Shown piece by piece: positions 43,169 through 51,881 of a stretch of 64,000 bases of DNA; the stretch's first letter is position 1, and every line of letters starts with the position of its first letter. The stretch spans positions 1,364,001 through 1,428,000 of the forward strand of contig NZ_JAFEMB010000001.1 of the NCBI RefSeq assembly GCF_016892705.1, in the 5' to 3' direction. A program made the position numbers and the translations under genes. Source of the stretch: Microvirga pudoricolor (lineage in GTDB: Bacteria > Pseudomonadota > Alphaproteobacteria > Rhizobiales > Beijerinckiaceae). The notes beneath the pieces were generated by a model. The model ran no database searches, had not been told where the DNA came from, and saw nothing but the letters and a program-made list of their open reading frames with translations.

Positions 43169-44607
43169 GGGTCTTTGCCGCGACCCTGGCCACGGAAACC
43201 AACACGTTCTCGCCCCTTCCCACCGGGTGGGCGAGTTTCGAGGAGGGGGAGCTCTTCCGGAGGGGCGCCGCCCCCGAGGAAGCGACCCTGTTCACGGCCC
43301 CCCTTTGGGCGGCCCGCCTTCGCGCCGCCCGCGAAGGCGGGACCGTCGTGCCGGGCTTGTGCGCCTCCGCGCAGCCGGGTGGGCCGACGACCCGAAAGAC
43401 CTATGAGGCCCTGCGCGACGAGCTCTTGGCCGATCTCACGGCCGCCCTGCCGGTCGACATGGTCGTGCTGGGACTGCACGGCGCCATGGTGGCGGACGGC
43501 TACGACGATTGCGAGGGCGATCTCCTGGAGCGGGTTCGCGGCATCGTGGGGCCGGGGGTTCCCGTCGGGGCCGAGCTCGATCCTCATTGCCACCTGTCCG
43601 ACCGGATGGTGTCCCATGCCACCGTCCTGGTTTGCTACAAGGAGTATCCGCACACGGATTTCCGCGAGCGCGGCCTGGAGCTCGTCGACCTCTGCGCGGC
43701 GGCGGCGGCGGGGCGGATCAGGCCCGTCATCAGCGTTTACGATTGCCGGATGATCGGGATCTTCCACACGTCGCGCGAACCGATCCGCAGCTTCATCGAC
43801 CATCTCAAGGCCCTCGAGGGCCACGACCACGTCCTGTCGATCTCCGTGATCCATGGATTCCCCTGGGGCGACGTTGCCGATTTCGGCACCAAGATCATGG
43901 TCATCACGGACGGCGAAGCCCGGTGGGGCATGACACTGGCCGAGATCCTGGGCCGGGAGCTGATCGCCTTACGCGAGGCCGCCATGCCCCGCTATCTCTC
44001 GGCGGAAGCCGCGGTGGACGCCGCCTCCAAGGCCAGGTCGGGGCCCGTGGTGGTCGCCGACGTTTCGGACAACCCCGGTGGAGGCGCTCCCGGGGACGCG
44101 ACCTTCCTGCTGCGAATCCTTCTCGAGCGCCGCATCGTTCATGCGGCGCTCGGTCCCTTCTACGATCCGATGGCCGTGCGCCTGTGTTTCGAAGCCGGGG
44201 AAGGGGCCCGCATGCCCCTGCGCATCGGCGGCAAGACGAGCCCGATGTCGGGCGATCCTCTGGACCTGGATGTGGAGATCCTCTCGCTGCGGCGGGATGC
44301 GCGCCAGAGCTTCGGGTCGTCCAGGGTCGAGATGGGCGACGCGGCGCGCATCCGGGCGGAGGGAATCGAGATCATCCTGACGAGCCGCCGGGTTCAGGCC
44401 ATGGGCCAGGATCTGTTCACGTCCCTGGGGACCAATCTTCTGGCCCAGCGTCTCATCGTGGTCAAATCCAGCCAGCATTTTCACGCGGCCTTCTCGCCGA
44501 TCGCCCATCAGGTCATCTATGCGGCTCCCCCCGGCGCCATCATGCCGGACTTTCAGAAGATCCCTTACAGGAACATCCCACGTCCGCTCTGGCCCATCGA
44601 CCGTTAG
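43165..44607 (+). CDS. M81-family metallopeptidase (MlrC-like)
   Basis: 480 residues, no signal peptide, so cytoplasmic. The N-terminal ATETNTFSP and GLHGAM, the Zn-binding D139-x-H141-x-H143 (ELDPHCHLS), and a C-terminal domain with KSSQHFHAAF are characteristic of M81/microcystinase MlrC. The family opens peptide or peptide-like amide bonds. It overlaps dctQ by ATGA, so the TRAP ligand may contain such a bond (for example an N-linked or cyclic amino acid derivative) before or after oxidation. This link is inference. Confidence 0.88.
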   Translation: MRVFAATLATETNTFSPLPTGWASFEEGELFRRGAAPEEATLFTAPLWAARLRAAREGGTVVPGLCASAQPGGPTTRKTYEALRDELLADLTAALPVDMVVLGLHGAMVADGYDDCEGDLLERVRGIVGPGVPVGAELDPHCHLSDRMVSHATVLVCYKEYPHTDFRERGLELVDLCAAAAAGRIRPVISVYDCRMIGIFHTSREPIRSFIDHLKALEGHDHVLSISVIHGFPWGDVADFGTKIMVITDGEARWGMTLAEILGRELIALREAAMPRYLSAEAAVDAASKARSGPVVVADVSDNPGGGAPGDATFLLRILLERRIVHAALGPFYDPMAVRLCFEAGEGARMPLRIGGKTSPMSGDPLDLDVEILSLRRDARQSFGSSRVEMGDAARIRAEGIEIILTSRRVQAMGQDLFTSLGTNLLAQRLIVVKSSQHFHAAFSPIAHQVIYAAPPGAIMPDFQKIPYRNIPRPLWPIDR

Positions 44608-44616
44608 GCCGACGTC

Positions 44617-45606
44617 TCAGGCCGCGATGGGCACGCCGGCGGCCTTCAGGGCGGCGTCGATTTCGGCTCCCCCGATGGCGCCCGGCTTGAGCCGTTCGCG
44701 CACCATGCGGGCGCTGAGTTCCACGAAAGACGCATTGGCCGGGGTCGGTACGCCATGGAGCCGGCCGAGCAGAACGATCTCCCCGTTCAGGTAGTCCGTT
44801 TCGATGGAGCCGGTCCCCCGGCTGAGGCTTTGAGCCGACGAGTTGCCGGCCCGGCTGACGCCCTCGATCGGCTGGGGACGCATGAGCGCTTCGTGACGCG
44901 GGTCGGCCGCTCCGACGCCGCGCCATGCGATGCCGGCGGCCCTGAGCGCGGCCTCGGCTTCCGCCCGGAGGAGGCCTGCGAACCGGGTGGTGTCGGCCTC
45001 GAGCCCGAGCGTCGCCTCCAGGATGTTGTTGAGGTTCAGGATCAGCTTGCCGTACTTGCTCTGCATGACCTGGGGCGTCACGAAGGCCGCCACGTTGGCT
45101 CCCTCGAGGGCACGGGCCAGACGATCGTCGTGGTCGTCCCGGCCCTCGGGATAGCGCCCGATGTCGAACACCCCGTGCCGGGGCGTCGAGAACGCGCTCA
45201 CCTCGCCCGGCGTCGAAAAGTCGGCCGGCATGATGACCGTGACGCCGTGAACGTTCGCAAAGCGGCGCAGCGCGAAGCGCTCATTGGCCACGCCGTTCTG
45301 CATGCAGAAGATCGGCTGCTCAACCACGCCCGCCGCGCGCAGGCGCTCCAGGGCGGGATTCGTGTCCTGGGTCTTCATGGTCAGAAGGATGGCGTCGTCC
45401 GGCCGGAAGGTGATCTCGCCGGGGTCCGACACGCAGGGGAACCGGGCTCTGGCGGTCTTTCCCGGCGTGCGCAGCAGAAGACCGTTCTCCCGGATGGCAT
45501 CGAGCTGGGCGCCGCGCGCGATCCCAATGACCTCCTGGCCGGACAGCGACAGGGCCGCCGCCACGGTGCCCCCGATGGCACCGACACCGTAAATGATGAA
45601 CCGCAT
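44617..45606 (-). CDS. 2-dehydropantoate 2-reductase-family (PanE/ApbA) enzyme
   Basis: 329 residues. The N-terminal NADP-binding GVGAIGG (7-13) and the catalytic Lys region KYGKLILNLNN with following helical C-terminal domain fit ketopantoate reductase-type enzymes. A catabolic operon location (with an aldolase and SDR) suggests reduction of some other 2-keto acid rather than pantothenate synthesis. Convergent with M81, nine bases apart. Confidence 0.82.
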   Translation of the reverse strand: MRFIIYGVGAIGGTVAAALSLSGQEVIGIARGAQLDAIRENGLLLRTPGKTARARFPCVSDPGEITFRPDDAILLTMKTQDTNPALERLRAAGVVEQPIFCMQNGVANERFALRRFANVHGVTVIMPADFSTPGEVSAFSTPRHGVFDIGRYPEGRDDHDDRLARALEGANVAAFVTPQVMQSKYGKLILNLNNILEATLGLEADTTRFAGLLRAEAEAALRAAGIAWRGVGAADPRHEALMRPQPIEGVSRAGNSSAQSLSRGTGSIETDYLNGEIVLLGRLHGVPTPANASFVELSARMVRERLKPGAIGGAEIDAALKAAGVPIAA

Positions 45607-45633
45607 AGCTCCCCCTGAAGACCTCCGACCGCC

Positions 45634-46560
45634 TCAGACGGCCCGCGCCAACGGGGCTGCCTCGGTCTTTTCCGGCTTCAGGTGAGTATGGATCGCCGCC
45701 TCGATCTTTGACAGGTCTCCCGGCGCAAGATTTCGGAACGGCGGGCGGCAGCCGCCGCAATCGACCCCCATGAGCTTCAGGAAGCCCTTGGTGGCCGGGA
45801 AGACGCCGATCTCGATCAGGAGGTCGATGATGATGTTGGCCCGCACCTGAAGAGCATGCGCATCGGCGATGCGGCCTTCCTTGAAGGCCTTGTAGAGGTC
45901 GACGAACAGCGAGCCCATGAAGTTGTAGGTCGTGCCGATGGCCCCGTCCGCCCCCATGGCGAGCCCGCCCAGGCACATCTCGTCATAGCCGTTATAGATC
46001 GTGGCGTCCGGCCGGTGGCGCTTGAACCGCTCGAGCTGGAACAGATCCTGGGAGGTGTGCTTCACGCCGATGATGCGGGGGTCGTCGAGAAGCCGCAGCA
46101 GATCGGTGTGCCCGAGCTTTCCGGTGCGTCCGCCGAAATTGTAGACGATCAGCGGCAGGGGCACGGCGGATGCGAGCGCCTTGTAATGGGCCACGAGCTC
46201 CTCGGCCGAGAAATCGTAATAGAAGGGCGGGATCGCCGAGACGGCATCGTAGCCCGCCTCGGCGGCGGCACGCCCGAGACCGATGGTGTCGTCCGTCCCG
46301 ATGGCCCCCACATGGGCGATGAGGGTGCCACGGCCCTTCACGGCCTGTGCCACAGCCTTGAGGATCTCGGCGCGCTCCTCGCGGGTCTGGATGAAGGCCT
46401 CGCCCGTGCTGCCGCCCACATAGAAGCCGTCGATGCCCTGGCCGAGCTCGAAATCGACGAGTTGCGGCACCACGTCGGGATTGAAGCGGCCGTCCTCGCG
46501 GTAGGGGGTCACGAGGGCCGAAAGGATTCCGGCGAATTTCGGTTCGGCTGTCTGGCTCAC
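45634..46560 (-). CDS. DapA/NanA-family lyase, N-acetylneuraminate lyase-like
   Basis: 308 residues, TIM barrel of the class I pyruvate aldolase family. Schiff-base lysine K167 (GVKHTS), Tyr140 (VYNFGG) and the STGEAF loop are present. Many blocks match NanA rather than DapA: YVGGSTGEAFIQ, AHVG, DAVSA.PPFYYDFS.EE, YNGYDE, GADGAIGTTYN.MG and IDLLIEIGVF. The NanA residues for the acetyl-sugar part are less well kept. With a NanR-like regulator beside it but no nanE/nanK/nagAB in the window, the substrate may be another 2-keto-3-deoxy acid. Confidence 0.83.
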   Translation of the reverse strand: MSQTAEPKFAGILSALVTPYREDGRFNPDVVPQLVDFELGQGIDGFYVGGSTGEAFIQTREERAEILKAVAQAVKGRGTLIAHVGAIGTDDTIGLGRAAAEAGYDAVSAIPPFYYDFSAEELVAHYKALASAVPLPLIVYNFGGRTGKLGHTDLLRLLDDPRIIGVKHTSQDLFQLERFKRHRPDATIYNGYDEMCLGGLAMGADGAIGTTYNFMGSLFVDLYKAFKEGRIADAHALQVRANIIIDLLIEIGVFPATKGFLKLMGVDCGGCRPPFRNLAPGDLSKIEAAIHTHLKPEKTEAAPLARAV

Positions 46561-46581
46561 GGGAGGCTCCTGGGGGTCGTT

Positions 46582-47280
46582 TCAGTGTCGGGCGTAGCGG
46601 CTGTAGGCTTGTTCGAGATGGCGGCTCATGGCGTCCGCCGCGCGCTCGCCGTCCCGGTCGCGGATGGCTTGGTACACGGCGAGGTGCCCGGCATAGCTTT
46701 GCCGGTTGTGGGTTTCGGCGTCCGCCAGCGGCGGGCGCTGGCCGATGATCCACTCCACCGCCGCATCGTGCATGGCCGTGAAGATCGGATTGGCGGGGAT
46801 TTCGGCGATGACCCGGTGGAAGGCCACATCGGTGAGCGCGAACGCCGTCTCGTCCCCGATGGCGGCTTCGTTCTGGCGCAGGGCGCTCTCGAGATGCGCG
46901 ATCTGCTCGTCGCTGGCATGGGCGCAGGCATGGCGCACCAGCCCGGTCTCGAGAAACAGGCGCACCTGCTCGAAATGCCCGACCGCGTCCTGGTGCTCCA
47001 GCCAATGGCGCACCGTGCTGTCGAGTTCCCGGAGCACCTGCTTGGGGCTCGGCTCCGTCACACGGGGACGCTCGCCGCTCGTGAGGCGGACGAGCCCGAT
47101 GCGCTGGAGCGCGTAGAGGGCCTCGCGGATCGACGGGCGTCCGACCCCGAACAGGTGCATCAGGTCCCGCTCCGAGGGCAGGAACGAGCCCGCCGGGTAC
47201 GTGCCGTCGCGGATCGCCGCCGTCAGGCGCTCGACGATCTCATCGGAGAGCTTTCGCCGCTGGATCGGGCCGAGCTTCAT
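46582..47280 (-). CDS. GntR/FadR-family regulator, NanR-like
   Basis: 232 residues from the ATG at 47280 (GGGGGA just upstream); in-frame starts at 47298 and 47304 would overlap the SDR stop. The winged helix is KLSDEIVERLTAAI ... LPSERDLMHLFGVGRPSIRE, followed by the FCD effector domain with metal-type His/Asp residues (DVAFHRVIAEIPANPIF). Identity with E. coli NanR is visible all along (GVGRPS.REAL.AL, HFEQ.RLF.E..LVR.A, A.EI..NPIF). It probably binds the GGTGTTATACC site at 48159. Confidence 0.87.
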   Translation of the reverse strand: MKLGPIQRRKLSDEIVERLTAAIRDGTYPAGSFLPSERDLMHLFGVGRPSIREALYALQRIGLVRLTSGERPRVTEPSPKQVLRELDSTVRHWLEHQDAVGHFEQVRLFLETGLVRHACAHASDEQIAHLESALRQNEAAIGDETAFALTDVAFHRVIAEIPANPIFTAMHDAAVEWIIGQRPPLADAETHNRQSYAGHLAVYQAIRDRDGERAADAMSRHLEQAYSRYARH

Positions 47281-47294
47281 GCTGTCCCCCACCG

Positions 47295-48119
47295 TCATCT
47301 CCAAATGGTAAAGCCGCCGTCCACGATGATCTCCTGGCCCGTTACATAGTTCGATGCGTCGGAGGCCAGGAACAGGATGGCGCCCTTCAGGTCAATCCCG
47401 TCCCGGCCCATGCGTCCCAGCGCGGTGAGCCGGCTGTAATCGGCCACGAACCCTTCGGGCATGTCGGAGCGCTCGAACCCGCCCGGCGAGATGGCGTTCA
47501 CCCGCACCCCCTGGGGCGCCAGATAGGCGGCGAGGTCCCGGGTCAGGCCGAGGATCCCGGCCTTGGAGGCCGCGTAATCCACGGGTTGGCCCTTGAGGCC
47601 GTTGCGGTCGTAGACCGAGCGGTCGCGCCCCACATGGGCCGCGATGGACGCGATGTTGATGATCCGGCCGCTGCCCCGCTCCGCCATGCGCTTCCCGAAT
47701 TCCCGGCAGCAATAGATCGGCCCGATCAGGTTGGCGCGGATGAGGCTGTCGATATCGGCGGGATCGCGCTCGAACAGGCGCGCCTTGCTATGGCCGGAGC
47801 CCCCGCCCCCGTTGTTCACGAGAATATCAACACGCCCGTCCGACCAGTCCGTCACCGCCTCGGCCGCGGCCGTGACCGACGCGATCTCCGTATGGTCGAG
47901 GGCAAGGCCCAAGGCCTTCACGCCGTAGCGCTCTTCGATCTGACGAGCGGAATCCTGAGCTTTCCGGGCATCCCTGGAGGTCACCGCCACGTCGGCGCCC
48001 GCCGCCGCCAACACGGAGGCCGCATCGAGACCGAGCTTGCTGGCGCCTCCCGTCACCACGGCGACGGAACCGGACAGGTCGAAGAGAGCGGCGATCTCGC
48101 CATGAAGTTGCGTGTTCAT
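47295..48119 (-). CDS. SDR-family dehydrogenase
   Basis: 274 residues. TGGASKLG nucleotide motif with an unusual Lys-Leu, NNGGGG in place of NNAG, catalytic Ser in INIASIAAH and, after an insertion (SVYDRNGLKGQP), Tyr/Lys in DYAASKAGI; ending DGGFTIWR. First gene of the minus-strand operon with the NanR-like regulator, NanA-like lyase and PanE-like reductase. Substrate probably a sugar acid or keto-deoxy acid. Confidence 0.84.
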   Translation of the reverse strand: MNTQLHGEIAALFDLSGSVAVVTGGASKLGLDAASVLAAAGADVAVTSRDARKAQDSARQIEERYGVKALGLALDHTEIASVTAAAEAVTDWSDGRVDILVNNGGGGSGHSKARLFERDPADIDSLIRANLIGPIYCCREFGKRMAERGSGRIINIASIAAHVGRDRSVYDRNGLKGQPVDYAASKAGILGLTRDLAAYLAPQGVRVNAISPGGFERSDMPEGFVADYSRLTALGRMGRDGIDLKGAILFLASDASNYVTGQEIIVDGGFTIWR

Positions 48120-48137
48120 TTCCCCCTGAATGTGGCC

Positions 48138-48169
48138 TTGACAGTGTCATGCCGTCAAGGTGTTATACC
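48138..48169 (+). promoter_or_regulatory. Promoter with overlapping NanR-like operator
   Basis: TTGACA (48138-48143), 17 bases, TGTTAT (48161-48166). The -10 is embedded in GGTGTTATACC (48159-48169), whose reverse strand reads GGTATAACACC, starting with the GGTATA core that E. coli NanR recognises. CTTGAC / GTCAAG arms also flank the region. It lies between the divergent SDR operon and the ABC operon. Confidence 0.55.
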
Positions 48170-48187
48170 AAAATCAAGCAGGGACGG

Positions 48188-49051
48188 ATGATGGAAGTTT
48201 CGCAAGCCCAGGCACAATCCCCGGCCGCGTCGTCTCGACCTCACGTCAAGCGCGCGGGGGCCGGCGCGCGCTTCGTGGCGATGCTGAAGCGGCGGCAATT
48301 GGTTCTGCTGACCCTGTTCATTCTGCTGGCCGCCTGGGAGATCGCGCCCCGGGCGCTCAACATCCCGGATTACCTGCTGCCGCCGCCGTCCCAGGTGCTC
48401 ACGGCCTTCCTGGGACAATGGCAGCGCACGCTCGCGGCCACCTGGATCACCACCACGGTGATGCTCGGCGGCTATCTCATCGCCATCGTGGTCTCGATCC
48501 CCCTGGCGCTCCTGATCGTCTCATCCCGCGTGGTCGAGGATACGGTGGAGCCGATCATGCTGGTGTTCCAGGTGATCCCGAAGATCGCCATCGCGCCGCT
48601 CTTCATCGTGTGGTTCGGCTTCGGCTACACGCCCAAGACCATGCTGGTCTTCCTGCTGGCCTTCTTCCCGATCACGCTCAGCGCGGTGGCGGGCTTCCGG
48701 GCCGTCGATCCGGACATCATGGACCTCGCCCGCTCCACGGGCGCGTCACGCTGGTCCATGTTCCGCAAGATCAAGTTGCCCCAAGCCCTGCCGCAGATCT
48801 TCACCGGCCTGAAGGTCGGCGTCGCGCTGGCCTCCACGGGCGCGGTGGTGGCGGAGTTCATCGCGTCCGACCGGGGCCTCGGCTACCTGCTCCTCGAATG
48901 GCGCGGCGAGCTCGACACGCCCATGGTCTTCGCGGGCGTCTTCGTGATCAGCTTCGTGGGCATCGTCGTCTACTACGCCGTCGAAGCCATCGAACGCATC
49001 ACCATCCCCTGGCATGCCTCCCAACGGGACCCTGCCGCCATGGGGGCGTAA
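48188..49051 (+). CDS. ABC transporter permease, SsuC/TauC type
   Basis: 287 residues from ATG 48188 (a second ATG follows directly; GGGACGG upstream). Six spans. The permease loop reads DIMDLARSTGASRWSMFRKI and LPQALPQIFTGLKVG, typical of nitrate/sulfonate/taurine/pyrimidine importers. It is first in an operon permease-receptor-ATPase-lyase-dehydratase. Confidence 0.9.
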   Translation: MMEVSQAQAQSPAASSRPHVKRAGAGARFVAMLKRRQLVLLTLFILLAAWEIAPRALNIPDYLLPPPSQVLTAFLGQWQRTLAATWITTTVMLGGYLIAIVVSIPLALLIVSSRVVEDTVEPIMLVFQVIPKIAIAPLFIVWFGFGYTPKTMLVFLLAFFPITLSAVAGFRAVDPDIMDLARSTGASRWSMFRKIKLPQALPQIFTGLKVGVALASTGAVVAEFIASDRGLGYLLLEWRGELDTPMVFAGVFVISFVGIVVYYAVEAIERITIPWHASQRDPAAMGA

Positions 49052-49111
49052 CACAACCCCTTTATCAATCCGAAGCGCCCGCCAAGAGGCGTCGTCTCCC
49101 CGGAGGAAACC

Positions 49112-50092
49112 ATGAAGTCATCCAAGACCGCGCTCGCCCTTGCACTCGGCATCGGCGTCTTCGCCTTCCAGCCCGCCGCCCAGGCCGCCGATACGGTGAG
49201 CCTGCGCCTCAATACGATCCTGAACGGCTGGCACTGCCCCTGGCACATGGCCCGCGACAAGGGCTGGTTCAAGGAAGCCGGGATCGAGATCCGGGAGATC
49301 GGCGAAGGGCGCGGCTCCGCCGACACGGCCCAGCTCGTGGCCGCCGGCACCGATACCTTCGGCCTCGTCGATCCGGCGGTGGTGATCGCGGGCGTCTCCC
49401 GCGGCCTGCCGATCCAATCCGTCTACAGCCTGATCAACAAGAGCCTGCTGGCGGTGGTGTCGGCCGCCGACAAGCCGATCAAGTCCGCCGCCGACCTGAA
49501 GGGCAAGCAATACGTGACGCTCGCGGGCAGCGGAGCGCTCCAGATGTTCCAGGCCGTGCTCGCCGCCAACAAGATGTCGCCCGGCGACGTGAAGATCCTC
49601 ACCGTCGATCCGGCGGCGCAATACGCCACCCTGATGAGCGGCCAGGTCGACGCGATCCTGATCGGCCTCGACGGGGTGCCGGACCTCGAGGCGCGCGGCT
49701 TCAAGTACCACGCCGTCACCTACCCGGAACTGGGCGTCAACACGATCTCCTCCTCGGTGGCCACGACCACGGACCTGATCCAGAAGAATCCCGACCTCGT
49801 GAAGCGCTTCCTGGCCGTCACCCGCAAGGCCTGGGAAGAGGCGATCAAGAACCCCGACGCGGTGGTGGAGGCGTGCCTCGCCGTCAAGCCGACGGGCTCC
49901 AAGGAAGCCTTCCGCAAGCAATTGACCGACGTGATCGGCGCCCTGCGCTCCGAGAACAACAAGGACAAGCCCCTCGGCTTCGGCGCCGAGAAGGACTGGC
50001 AGATGACCCTGCAGGTGCAGAAGGATTATCGCGGGATCAAGACGGACGCGCCGCTCAGCGCCTTCTACACCAACGACCTGCAGCCGCAATGA
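49112..50092 (+). CDS. ABC transporter substrate-binding protein, SsuA/NMT1 type
   Basis: 326 residues, GGAGG before the ATG. The signal peptide is LALALGIGVFAFQPAAQA, cleaved before ADTV. NMT1/ThiY-like fold: LNGWHCPWHMARDKGWF, EAGIEIREIGEGRGSAD, LVAAGTDTFGLVDPAVV. It defines the ligand of this importer; the downstream dehydratase and lyase suggest a sugar acid-like molecule, unusual for this transporter class, which normally handles sulfonates or pyrimidines. The stop overlaps the ATPase start. Confidence 0.88.
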   Translation: MKSSKTALALALGIGVFAFQPAAQAADTVSLRLNTILNGWHCPWHMARDKGWFKEAGIEIREIGEGRGSADTAQLVAAGTDTFGLVDPAVVIAGVSRGLPIQSVYSLINKSLLAVVSAADKPIKSAADLKGKQYVTLAGSGALQMFQAVLAANKMSPGDVKILTVDPAAQYATLMSGQVDAILIGLDGVPDLEARGFKYHAVTYPELGVNTISSSVATTTDLIQKNPDLVKRFLAVTRKAWEEAIKNPDAVVEACLAVKPTGSKEAFRKQLTDVIGALRSENNKDKPLGFGAEKDWQMTLQVQKDYRGIKTDAPLSAFYTNDLQPQ

Positions 50093-50961
50093 CCGCGGGA
50101 GTCACGATGGAGCCGGGATCCACGAGCGCCGCCGGAATCCAGAAAGCCGGCGGCGGGCGCGAAATCGCCGTGAAGAACGTCTCCAAGGTCTTCACGACGG
50201 ACGAGACCCGCACGGAAGCGCTGCGCGACATCTCCCTCACGATCCGTGAGGGGGAGTTCGTCTCCATCGTGGGCCCGTCGGGCTGCGGCAAGTCCACCTT
50301 GCTGCGCCTCATCGCCGGCCTGATGCCCGTCACGTCCGGCAGCATCGAGATCGGCGGCAAGACCGTCACGCAGCCGATCACGGATGTGGGCATCGTGTTC
50401 CAGAAGCCCGTGCTGCTGGAATGGCGCAACGCCCTGGAGAACGTGCTGATCCAGCCGGAGCTGCGCGGCCTCGATCCGCGCGCCTACGAGCAGCGGGCCC
50501 GGGACCTTCTGGCCGCCGTCGGCCTGTCCGGGTTCGAGGGCGCCTACCCGCGCCAGCTCTCGGGCGGCATGCAGCAGCGCGCCTCCATCGCGCGGGCGCT
50601 GGTGCACGATCCCTCGCTCCTGCTCATGGACGAACCGCTCGGCGCCCTCGACGCCTTGACCCGCGAGCAGGTGCGCGTGGATCTGGAGGAGCTCTGGCTG
50701 TCCACGGGCAAGACCGTCCTGTTCATCACGCATTCCATCGACGAGGCGGTTCTCTTGTCCGACCGCGTCGTGATCATGTCGCCGAGGCCCGGCCTCATCG
50801 ACCGGATCATCGACATCGACCTGCCCCGCCCCCGCGGACTCGAAGGCCGCAAGGCCTCCGCCTTCAAGGAAGCCGAAGAGGCCATCACGCGCATCTTCCT
50901 GGAGCGGGGCGTTCTCAAGCGCGGCCAGCCCTTCGCGGCGATTCACAGGCCGGGAGCCTAG
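50089..50961 (+). CDS. ABC transporter ATP-binding protein, SsuB/TauB type
   Basis: 290 residues. Walker [11 protein letters not shown]-loop VGIVFQKPVLLEWRN, signature LSGGMQQR, Walker B LLLMDEPLGALDAL and the switch His in ITHSIDEAVLL. The ALLEWR-type Q-loop is typical of the nitrate/sulfonate class. ATGA overlap with the binding-protein gene. Confidence 0.92.
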   Translation: MTAGVTMEPGSTSAAGIQKAGGGREIAVKNVSKVFTTDETRTEALRDISLTIREGEFVSIVGPSGCGKSTLLRLIAGLMPVTSGSIEIGGKTVTQPITDVGIVFQKPVLLEWRNALENVLIQPELRGLDPRAYEQRARDLLAAVGLSGFEGAYPRQLSGGMQQRASIARALVHDPSLLLMDEPLGALDALTREQVRVDLEELWLSTGKTVLFITHSIDEAVLLSDRVVIMSPRPGLIDRIIDIDLPRPRGLEGRKASAFKEAEEAITRIFLERGVLKRGQPFAAIHRPGA

Positions 50962-50963
50962 CG

Positions 50964-51878
50964 GTGGCGGCCGCGTTGAGGGGGAACTGGGCCACGCTTC
51001 TGCTCCCCATCGAGGCCGACGATTCCATCGATTTCGGGCGCTTGGACGAGGAGCTTTCGGTACTCACGACTGCGGGCGTCGACGGCATCTATTCCAACGG
51101 CACGGCGGGCGAATTCCACAATCAGACCGAGGCCGAGTTCGACCGCATCCAGGAGATGCTGGCCTCCCGCTGCGGGCGCACGGGCACGCCGTTCGTCATC
51201 GGGGCGTGCCACACGGATCCGGTCACGGCCTTCTCCCGGATCCGGCGCGCGGCCGCCCTCGAACCCGCCGCCATCCAGGTGATCCTGCCCGACTGGGTGC
51301 CCGTGAAGGACGAGGAAGCCGCGTCCTTCCTGGAGACCGCCGTCAAGGCAGCAGGCGGCATCCCGCTGGTGCTCTACAATCCGCCGCACGCCAAGCGGGT
51401 CCTCGACCCGGAAACCCTCGGCCGCCTGATGCGGCGCTTCGGCATCCCGGCCGCCAAGATCGTGGACGGCGATGCCACCTGGTACGAGCAGGCCCGCGCT
51501 CATCTCAGCGGCCTGTCGATCTTCGTGCCGGGACACCATCTGGCCACCGGGATGCGCGAGGGCGTGGCCGCCGGAGCGTTCTCGAACGTGGCCTGCCTCA
51601 GCCCGGTGGGCGCCCAGCGCTGGACCGACCGCATGGCGGCGGACCTCGACGGATGCCTTGCCATCGAGACCCGCCTGCGCGGCTTTCTCGACGAGCATAT
51701 CGTGCCGTTCCAGCGCGCGGGCTATTCCAACCCGGCCCTCGACAAGCTCCTGGCCGCCATCGGCGGCTGGGCCCCGGTCGGAACACGGCTGCGCAAACCC
51801 TATCGTTGGATCGACGAGGCGCAGGCCTCCCGGCTGGCGCCGCTCGCACGGCGCGCCGTTCCCGAACTCTTCGAGTAG
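50964..51878 (+). CDS. DapA-family lyase/dehydratase
   Basis: 304 residues from GTG 50964 (GGGAG about eight bases upstream), two bases after the ATPase stop. TIM-barrel residues: SNGTAGEF loop (44-51), Tyr138 (LVLYNPP) and Schiff-base Lys165 (AAKIVDG). Could be an aldolase for a 2-keto-3-deoxy acid or a 5-keto-4-deoxyglucarate-type dehydratase. Followed by a mandelate racemase-type dehydratase, a pairing known from aldarate pathways. Confidence 0.84.
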   Translation: MAAALRGNWATLLLPIEADDSIDFGRLDEELSVLTTAGVDGIYSNGTAGEFHNQTEAEFDRIQEMLASRCGRTGTPFVIGACHTDPVTAFSRIRRAAALEPAAIQVILPDWVPVKDEEAASFLETAVKAAGGIPLVLYNPPHAKRVLDPETLGRLMRRFGIPAAKIVDGDATWYEQARAHLSGLSIFVPGHHLATGMREGVAAGAFSNVACLSPVGAQRWTDRMAADLDGCLAIETRLRGFLDEHIVPFQRAGYSNPALDKLLAAIGGWAPVGTRLRKPYRWIDEAQASRLAPLARRAVPELFE

Positions 51879-51881
51879 ATC

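Noticed and set aside
45634..46560. True N-acetylneuraminate lyase in a sialic acid operon
   Set aside because: Close to NanA in several blocks, but the rest of the pathway is absent and sugar-side residues differ; kept as NanA-like.
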